Below, piece by piece: positions 58,381 to 64,000 of a stretch of 64,000 nucleotides of DNA; position 1 is the stretch's first letter; every line of letters starts with the position of its first letter. The notes beneath the pieces are model-generated. The model saw nothing but the letters and a program-made list of their open reading frames with translations. It made no database searches and was not told where the DNA came from. Source of the stretch: Bradyrhizobium sp. Lineage in GTDB: Bacteria > Pseudomonadota > Alphaproteobacteria > Rhizobiales > Xanthobacteraceae. Location of the stretch: the NCBI RefSeq assembly GCF_016213215.1, contig NZ_JACRAW010000038.1, forward strand, positions 1 to 64,000, read 5' to 3'. Position numbers and translations under genes: made by a program.

Positions 58381-60387
58381 ATGGACCGCTCGAACCTGTA
58401 CCGGCGTTTCCGTACCCTCCTGATCGCCAACCGCGGCGAAATCGCCTGTCGCGTTATTCGCACAGCGCGCGCCATGGGCTTGCGGACGGTGGCGGTCTAT
58501 TCCGAGGCCGATCGCGGCGCGATGCATGTAAGCATGGCCGATGAAGCCGTGCTGCTCGGGCCGGCTCGCGCGCGCGACAGCTATCTCAACGTCGAACGCC
58601 TGATCGAGGCGGCCCGCAGGACCGGCGCCGAGGCCGTGCATCCCGGCTACGGCTTTCTGTCCGAGAACGCTGACTTTGCCAGGGCCTGCCTCGACGCAGA
58701 ACTGGTGTTCGTCGGCCCGACCGCTGAGATGATGACGGCGATGGGCTCAAAGTCCGGCTCCAAGGCGCTGATGGAGAAGGCCGGCGTGCCGCTGGTGCCG
58801 GGCTATCACGGCGAAGCGCAGGATGAGGCGACGCTTTCGGGCGCGGCCGAGAGGATCGGCTTTCCGGTCCTGGTGAAGGCTTCCGCTGGCGGCGGCGGTC
58901 GCGGCATGCGCATCGTCCGTTCGGCCGCCGAGCTCTCGCCGGCGATCGTCAGCGCCAAGCGCGAAGCCAAGGCGGCGTTCGGCGACGACCGCCTCCTGAT
59001 CGAGAAGTACGTCGACAATCCCCGCCATATCGAGGTGCAGGTGATCGGCGACAGCCATGGCAACCTGCTGTCGCTGTTCGAGCGCGAATGCACGTTGCAG
59101 CGGCGGCACCAGAAGGTGATCGAGGAGGCGCCATCGCCGACCTTGAATGCCGCGCAACGCGAGAAGGTCTGCGCCGCCGCACGCAAGGCGGCTGGCGCGG
59201 TCAATTATGTCGGCGCCGGCACCATCGAGTTCGTTTCCGATGGCAAGGACGTGTTCTTCATCGAGATGAACACGCGCCTGCAAGTCGAGCACCCCGTCAC
59301 CGAACTGATCACCGGCATCGACCTGGTGGAGTGGCAATTGCGGGTGGCGTTCGGCGAGGGATTGCCGCTCAGTCAGGACCAGATCCGTCTCAACGGCCAC
59401 GCCATCGAGGCGCGGGTCTACGCCGAGAACCCGAACAAGAATTTCATGCCCTCGGTCGGCAGGATCAAGACCTGGCGCCTGCCGGCAGCGGTGAGCGGCC
59501 TGCGCATCGACGCCGGCTATCGCGAGGGTGATGCGGTCTCGCCCTATTACGATGCGATGCTGGCCAAAATGATCGCCTGGGCGCCGACGCGCGAAGCGGC
59601 CATTGAGCGCCTCAACCGCGGCCTCGAGGAGGCCGACGTCCGCGGCGTTGTCACCAATATTCCGTTCCTGTCGGCGCTGCTGACGCACGATAAGGTGCGG
59701 GCGAATACGATCGATACCGGCCTTATCGAGCGTGAGCTGGCGAATCTGGCGCGTCCGCCTGCGGCTCCTTCGGATTTCGAACTGTGCGCTGCGGTCGCGG
59801 CCATCGTGGCCGAGGAGCGGGCAGCTGTGTGCACCGAGGCACGTTCGCCCTGGCAAACCTTTGGCTGGATGCCGGTCGGGCGCCGGCAGCGGGTATTCGC
59901 TTTCCGCGTCGGGCATGGGCCCGAGCAGAAGGTGACCCTGACATACGGCAACGGTCCCTCGACGCTATCGACCGGCGAGCGCGAATTCGCCTTCGAGGTG
60001 TCACCCGGCGAAAATGGCCGGTTTGATCTCACGCTCGACGGCGTCAAGTCGCAGGTCGCGGCCGTGATCGACGGCCACGAGCTCTATCTGAGGACGCGCA
60101 ACGGGCGGTTCGATCTGCATTGGGTCGATCCCTTCGGCGGGGAAACCGAAGAGCAGACCGGCGAGGACAAGATTGTCGCGCCGCTGCCCGGTACGGTGGT
60201 CGCCATCCTCGCGCAGGAAGGGACGGTGCTCGATAAGGGCGCCGCAATCCTGACGCTGGAAGTGATGAAGATGGAGCAGACGTTGCGCGCACCGTTTGCC
60301 GGTACATTGAGGGCGATCAGGTGCAAGGTCGGCGATATCGTGCAGGAAGGCGCCGAGCTGGCCGAGGTCGAGCCTCAAGGCGACTGA
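58381..60387 (+). CDS. mccA: 3-methylcrotonyl-CoA carboxylase, alpha (biotin carboxylase) subunit
   Basis: A 668-residue subunit. The biotin carboxylase domain (about residues 10-455) has LIANRGEIACRVIRTARAMG, the ATP-grasp motif KASAGGGGRGMRIV and FIEMNTRLQVEHPVTE. A linker BT domain follows, then a C-terminal biotin carrier with the biotinylated Lys in LEVMKMEQTL. The start at 58381 is an ATG two bases after the mccB stop; an upstream GTG at 58375 is also open. Close spacing indicates one transcript. Confidence 0.95.
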   Translation: MDRSNLYRRFRTLLIANRGEIACRVIRTARAMGLRTVAVYSEADRGAMHVSMADEAVLLGPARARDSYLNVERLIEAARRTGAEAVHPGYGFLSENADFARACLDAELVFVGPTAEMMTAMGSKSGSKALMEKAGVPLVPGYHGEAQDEATLSGAAERIGFPVLVKASAGGGGRGMRIVRSAAELSPAIVSAKREAKAAFGDDRLLIEKYVDNPRHIEVQVIGDSHGNLLSLFERECTLQRRHQKVIEEAPSPTLNAAQREKVCAAARKAAGAVNYVGAGTIEFVSDGKDVFFIEMNTRLQVEHPVTELITGIDLVEWQLRVAFGEGLPLSQDQIRLNGHAIEARVYAENPNKNFMPSVGRIKTWRLPAAVSGLRIDAGYREGDAVSPYYDAMLAKMIAWAPTREAAIERLNRGLEEADVRGVVTNIPFLSALLTHDKVRANTIDTGLIERELANLARPPAAPSDFELCAAVAAIVAEERAAVCTEARSPWQTFGWMPVGRRQRVFAFRVGHGPEQKVTLTYGNGPSTLSTGEREFAFEVSPGENGRFDLTLDGVKSQVAAVIDGHELYLRTRNGRFDLHWVDPFGGETEEQTGEDKIVAPLPGTVVAILAQEGTVLDKGAAILTLEVMKMEQTLRAPFAGTLRAIRCKVGDIVQEGAELAEVEPQGD

Positions 60388-60394
60388 GGGCGAG

Positions 60395-61306
60395 ATGAGC
60401 GAACAGGTCCGCATCATCGAAATGGGGCCGCGCGACGGCCTGCAGAACGAGAAGACGCCTGTCAGCATGGAGGCGCGTATCCGCTTCATCGAGGCGCTGG
60501 TCGGCGCGGGGCTGCATACGGTCGAGGTCGGCGCGTTCGTCTCGCCCAAGGCGGTTCCCCAGATGGCGAGCTCCGACCGGGTCCTGAAGGGCGTCAGCCA
60601 TATCACCGATGCCGAGTTCCACGTCCTGGTGCCGAACGAGAAGGGCTATGAGGCGGCGCTAATCGCCGGCGCCAGGGTTGTATCGGTGTTCGCCTCCGCT
60701 TCAGAGGGGTTTTCTCGCGCCAACATCAATTGCTCGGTCGCCGAGTCCATCGAGCGATTCAAGCCTGTGCTCGCGCGTGCCGGGGCTGATGGCGTCAAGG
60801 TGCGCGCCTATATCTCCTGCGTGCTCGGCTGCCCGTTCGACGGCGAGGTCAAGCCGCAGGCGGTCGCAGAGGTCGCCAGGACGCTTTGGGACCTCGGCTG
60901 CTACGAGATCTCGCTGGGCGACACCATCGGCGTCGGCACGCCGCTCAAGGCGAAACAGCTCCTGCGCGCGGTTGGCGGGACGGTCCCTGTCGCCAGTCTA
61001 GCAATGCATTTCCATGACACCTATGGCCAGGCGCTCGCCAATCTCTATGCCGGCATGGAGGAGGGCGTGCGCGTCATCGACTCCGCCGCCGGTGGCCTCG
61101 GCGGCTGCCCCTACGCTCCAGGCGCGACGGGCAATGTGGCGACCGAGGACGTCGTCTACATGCTCCATGGCATGGGGATCAGGACCGGCATCGACATGGA
61201 GAAGCTGCTCGCCGCGACCAACGAGATGAGCCGCGTGCTCGGCCGCCCGCCGGTCAGCCGGGTGGCCTCAGCGTTGAACGCGAAGGCGAAGCGGGCGGCA
61301 GACTAG
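60395..61306 (+). CDS. mvaB: Hydroxymethylglutaryl-CoA lyase
   Basis: A 303-residue TIM-barrel lyase that splits HMG-CoA into acetoacetate and acetyl-CoA, the last step of leucine degradation. The N-terminal EMGPRDGLQNEK binds metal and substrate. ISCVLGCPFDGEV and HFHDTYGQALAN supply further metal ligands, and the catalytic cysteine is in GGLGGCPYAPGATGN. The gene follows mccA by seven bases. An enoyl-CoA hydratase for the intermediate step and isovaleryl-CoA dehydrogenase are not in the window. Confidence 0.95.
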   Translation: MSEQVRIIEMGPRDGLQNEKTPVSMEARIRFIEALVGAGLHTVEVGAFVSPKAVPQMASSDRVLKGVSHITDAEFHVLVPNEKGYEAALIAGARVVSVFASASEGFSRANINCSVAESIERFKPVLARAGADGVKVRAYISCVLGCPFDGEVKPQAVAEVARTLWDLGCYEISLGDTIGVGTPLKAKQLLRAVGGTVPVASLAMHFHDTYGQALANLYAGMEEGVRVIDSAAGGLGGCPYAPGATGNVATEDVVYMLHGMGIRTGIDMEKLLAATNEMSRVLGRPPVSRVASALNAKAKRAAD

Positions 61307-61323
61307 CCGCTACCCTCGCGACG

Positions 61324-62682
61324 CTATCTTACTCCCTCCCGTCCCATCACCAGGTCAGGCAGCCAAGTCGCGATCTCCGGCGCGATGCACAGGAGCAGCA
61401 CCGCTCCCATCATCAGCAGCACGAACGGCAGCGTACCCCAGATGACTTCGCTCAACGAAATATCCGGTGCCACGTTGCGGATGACGAAGATATTCAACCC
61501 GACCGGTGGGTGAATGAGTCCCATCTCCATCACGATGGTCATGACGACGCCGAACCAGATGATGTCGAAGTTGGCGGCGCGCAGGGGCGGCAGGATGATC
61601 GGCGCGGTCATCAGGATGATGGAGACCGGTGGCAGGAAGAAGCCGAGCACGATCACCATGCCGAGGATCGCGGCGAGCAGGCCCCAGCGCGGCAGATGCA
61701 TCGCCACGATCGATTCCGCGGCCGACTGTGAAATGTGCAGATAGCTCATGACATAGGAATAGAGCAGCGACATGCCGATGATCATCATCAGCATGGTCGA
61801 CTCCCGGATCGTGGATCTCATGATCGGGCCGAGGTCGCTCGGCTTCCACACGCTGTAGATCAGGGCAATCAGCGCCAGCGCCAGGAGGCCGCCGAGACCG
61901 GCGGTCTCCGACGGCGTGGCGTAGCCGCCGTAAAGCGCGATCATGACCCCGGTCAGCAGGAGCACGAAGGGAATGACGCGCGGCAGCACGTTGAAGCGTT
62001 CGGCCAGGCTGAACTCGTCGCGCGTCAGGATGGCCGAAGCCGTGCCGCTTTGCTCGTATGCGGCCTGCGCTGCCGCATATTCCTGGCGGAAGCGGATGAC
62101 CGCATAGATGCCGAACAGGGTGACGAGCAGAAGTCCGGGCCCGATTCCTGCGAGAAACAGCCGGCCGAGCGACTTCTCCGCCGCGACGGCAAACAGGATC
62201 ATGGTGATCGAGGGCGGCAGCAGGATCCCGAGCGTGCCGCCGGCGGCGATAATGCCTGCGGCAAAGCCGCCGGAATAGCCGCGCTTGCGCATCTCGGGAA
62301 TGCCGGCTGAACCGATTGCCGAGCAGGTCGCGGGAGAAGAGCCCGCCATGGCGGCAAACAGAGCGCAGGCGAAGACATTGGCGACGCCAAGCCCGCCGGG
62401 AACGCGATGCAGCCAGGCGTGCAAGGCCGAGTAGAGGTCCTGACCGGCGCGCGATTTGCCGATGGCCGCGCCCTTGAGGATGAAGAGCGGGATCGACAAC
62501 AGCGTGATCGACGCCATCTCCTCGTAGACGTTCTGCGTCACGGTGTCGAGCGATGCCGCCGGCATGAAGATGCCCATGAACACGATCGCGACGGCGCCCA
62601 GAGCAAACGCGATCGGCATGCCCGAGAACATCGCGAACAGGGTCGCGAGGCCGTAAGATAGACCGATGCCCAACACGCTCAT
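61324..62682 (-). CDS. dctM: TRAP transporter large permease, DctM
   Basis: A 452-residue membrane protein with about twelve helices, the sodium-coupled permease of a tripartite ATP-independent periplasmic transporter. Family segments include GSSPATCSAIGSAGIPEMRK, the LLPPSITMILFAVAAEKS turn and PVSIILMTAPIILPPLRAAN. The ATG at 62682 overlaps the stop of dctQ, so the 54 extra codons of open frame upstream are discarded. The imported substrate cannot be told from the permease. Confidence 0.93.
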   Translation of the reverse strand: MSVLGIGLSYGLATLFAMFSGMPIAFALGAVAIVFMGIFMPAASLDTVTQNVYEEMASITLLSIPLFILKGAAIGKSRAGQDLYSALHAWLHRVPGGLGVANVFACALFAAMAGSSPATCSAIGSAGIPEMRKRGYSGGFAAGIIAAGGTLGILLPPSITMILFAVAAEKSLGRLFLAGIGPGLLLVTLFGIYAVIRFRQEYAAAQAAYEQSGTASAILTRDEFSLAERFNVLPRVIPFVLLLTGVMIALYGGYATPSETAGLGGLLALALIALIYSVWKPSDLGPIMRSTIRESTMLMMIIGMSLLYSYVMSYLHISQSAAESIVAMHLPRWGLLAAILGMVIVLGFFLPPVSIILMTAPIILPPLRAANFDIIWFGVVMTIVMEMGLIHPPVGLNIFVIRNVAPDISLSEVIWGTLPFVLLMMGAVLLLCIAPEIATWLPDLVMGREGVR

Positions 62683-63233
62683 CGCCGTCTGGCCCCGCTG
62701 AAGGGCTCGGCGAGCTGGACCAGGATCTGCAGGCAGAGCAGGGTCATGCCTAGCCCCATCAGGCCGTAGGGAATGGCGAGCGGAGGCGACCACATCGAAT
62801 TCGAAACCTGGCCGTCGACGTAAGCTTCGTGCGCCAGCGTCCACGATTTCCAGGTGAAGAAGCCGCAGAACAGGAAGCTTGTGAGGTCGACAAGCCAGAG
62901 CCGGATCCGATTGGCCATCGGCGACATCAGCCCGACGAAGGCTTCGATGCCGATATGGCCGCGGTGCTGCTGCACATAGGCGGCGGTCATGAAGGTGGCG
63001 CCGACCAGGAGAAACACCGCCGCCTCGTCCTGCCAGTAGTTGGCGCTCTGGAACAGCGCGCGGCTCAGCACGCTGTAGCTCAGGATGACGCAGGCCGCTA
63101 TCAACGCGATCGCGGCGAGGCTAACAATGATGCCATTGCAGATGGAAAGAACGCGGTCGACCGCCGCTGCGAGTCCATTCCCCGCAGCAGCATCCATCCG
63201 GTCGCCACGACTCGGGAGCGGACCGTGCATCAT
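62679..63233 (-). CDS. dctQ: TRAP transporter small permease, DctQ
   Basis: A 184-residue protein with four membrane helices. It contains the DctQ pattern ANYWQDEAAVFLLVGATFMT followed by YVQQHRGHIGIEAFVGLMSP, where the helix ends and HxGIE residues are conserved. It pairs with DctM. The start is the ATG at 63233 (a second ATG follows at once at 63230); it overlaps the dctP stop in an ATGA. Confidence 0.9.
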   Translation of the reverse strand: MMHGPLPSRGDRMDAAAGNGLAAAVDRVLSICNGIIVSLAAIALIAACVILSYSVLSRALFQSANYWQDEAAVFLLVGATFMTAAYVQQHRGHIGIEAFVGLMSPMANRIRLWLVDLTSFLFCGFFTWKSWTLAHEAYVDGQVSNSMWSPPLAIPYGLMGLGMTLLCLQILVQLAEPFSGARRR

Positions 63234-64000
63234 GCGGAGACGTTGGTGGCGAGCTTCAGGAGGCTGGCTGAGGTCGCGGTCTTCGCGCCATAGTCCTTCC
63301 AGGCGGTATCGCGGGCGATGTCGCGCCACTTCCCGACGGTCGCGGTGTCGAGCTTGGCGATCTTGCAGCCGGCCTTCTCATAGACCTTGACCACTTCGAT
63401 ATCGTCTGCCTGAGCGCCCTTCTTCCCGAACTCCTCGAGCTCGCTGCCGACGGCCAGGATGATGTCCTGGTGGTTCTTCGGCAGCTTATCGAAGATCGCT
63501 TTCGACATCATGAGCGGCTCAAGCATGAACCAGTAGGACGCGCCGGCGCCGGAGGTGAGCGCTTTGGACACTTCCTCAAGCCGGAACGAGATCAGGCTGG
63601 TGGAGGAGGTAATGCCGGCGTCGCAGGCGCCGGTCTGCATGGCCGCATAGATTTCGTTCGAAGGCACCGAGAGGACGGACGCGCCGGCGGTCTGCAGGAC
63701 CATGTCCATCTCGCGTGACCCGCCGCGCACTTTCATGCCCTTCACGTCTTCGGGAGCCACGATCGGCCTGGAGCGGCTGGCGACGCCACCGGCCTGCCAG
63801 ACCCAGGTGAGCAGGAGGATGCCCTTGTCAGCCAGGAAATCGCTAAGTGCCTTGCCGACCGGCTCCTTCTTCCAGCGCAGCCCCTGATCGTAGTTGGTCA
63901 CCAGCCCCGGCATCAGTCCGATGTTGGTCTCGGGCAACTCGCCGCCCGCGTAGGGCATGGGATAGAGGCTGATGTCGAGCGCGCCCTTGCGCATCGCCGA
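63230..64000 (-). CDS. dctP: TRAP transporter periplasmic substrate-binding protein, DctP, C-terminal part
   Basis: The last 256 or so residues of a DctP-type binding protein; the start lies beyond the right edge and the frame is open to it. Family features include MKVRGGSREMDMVLQTAGAS (the substrate Arg region) and LPSNEIYAAMQTGACDAGI-like residues, here VPSNEIYAAMQTGACDAGIT. It would deliver an organic acid to DctQM. Proximity to the leucine-degradation operon, on the opposite strand, does not prove a shared substrate. Confidence 0.92.
   Translation of the reverse strand, partial: SAMRKGALDISLYPMPYAGGELPETNIGLMPGLVTNYDQGLRWKKEPVGKALSDFLADKGILLLTWVWQAGGVASRSRPIVAPEDVKGMKVRGGSREMDMVLQTAGASVLSVPSNEIYAAMQTGACDAGITSSTSLISFRLEEVSKALTSGAGASYWFMLEPLMMSKAIFDKLPKNHQDIILAVGSELEEFGKKGAQADDIEVVKVYEKAGCKIAKLDTATVGKWRDIARDTAWKDYGAKTATSASLLKLATNVSA

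Noticed and set aside
1..64000. CRISPR array, rRNA operon, integrase gene
   Set aside because: No regularly spaced direct repeats, rRNA sequence or tyrosine/serine integrase frame was found anywhere in the window.

Overview
The window reads as a chromosomal segment of a high-G+C alphaproteobacterium, most likely Bradyrhizobium or a close relative in Nitrobacteraceae. The support is the class I PHA synthase, the PaiB/ArgC2 pair, the NDUFS4-type complex I subunit, double cold-shock-domain and DUF2336 proteins, and the interspersed palindromes that are abundant in that genus. The assignment comes from protein resemblance, not from a database search.

1-16.0 kb is housekeeping DNA: the start of parE, a DedA protein, paiB-argC, a MAPEG protein, phaC, a lipoprotein, an aminotransferase-hom-glpX-HAD-recJ run on the plus strand, an MltB-type transglycosylase, a divergent marR/AhpD-like pair with a clear operator, and a cupin gene whose 5' end contains a palindromic repeat. 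16.0-19.7 kb is a patchy stretch. It holds an FMN riboswitch whose lumazine synthase gene is reduced to a few codons, a DMT/EamA exporter-like gene, a DUF805 gene, a cluster of interspersed palindromes, and a GIY-YIG nuclease gene enclosed by a perfect 20-bp inverted repeat. 19.7-29.6 kb returns to core genes: an M23-like peptidase, efp (TTG start) divergent from epmA-epmB, a DAHP synthase gene preceded by an apparent aromatic amino acid attenuator with a 26-residue leader peptide, then HdeD, PrsW and a chemoreceptor.

29.7-43.7 kb is the accessory region. A decayed tRNA-Glu copy (30.83 kb) and an intact tRNA-Glu (43.64 kb) lie at its two ends in the same orientation. Between them are orphan small genes, DUF2336, DUF6894 and DUF4336 genes, a duplicated phage-like gene pair with a PIN toxin-antitoxin module at the junction, a RAYT-type transposase with perfect 18-bp inverted ends plus a truncated copy of it, and a lower-G+C gene for a 1318-residue nuclease-NACHT protein that is probably an anti-phage defence protein.

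43.7-51.6 kb holds many small genes: PilZ, short membrane proteins including a 26-residue one with its own Shine-Dalgarno and terminator, a GST, glyoxalase, an H-NS-like fragment, a frameshifted sirtuin, a double CSD protein, DUF192 and tRNA-Pro. 51.7-64 kb is core and transport: a MacAB-like efflux operon, OpgC, an NDUFS4 homologue, a leucine-degradation operon (mccB-mccA-mvaB), and a TRAP transporter operon (dctP-dctQ-dctM) that runs off the right edge.
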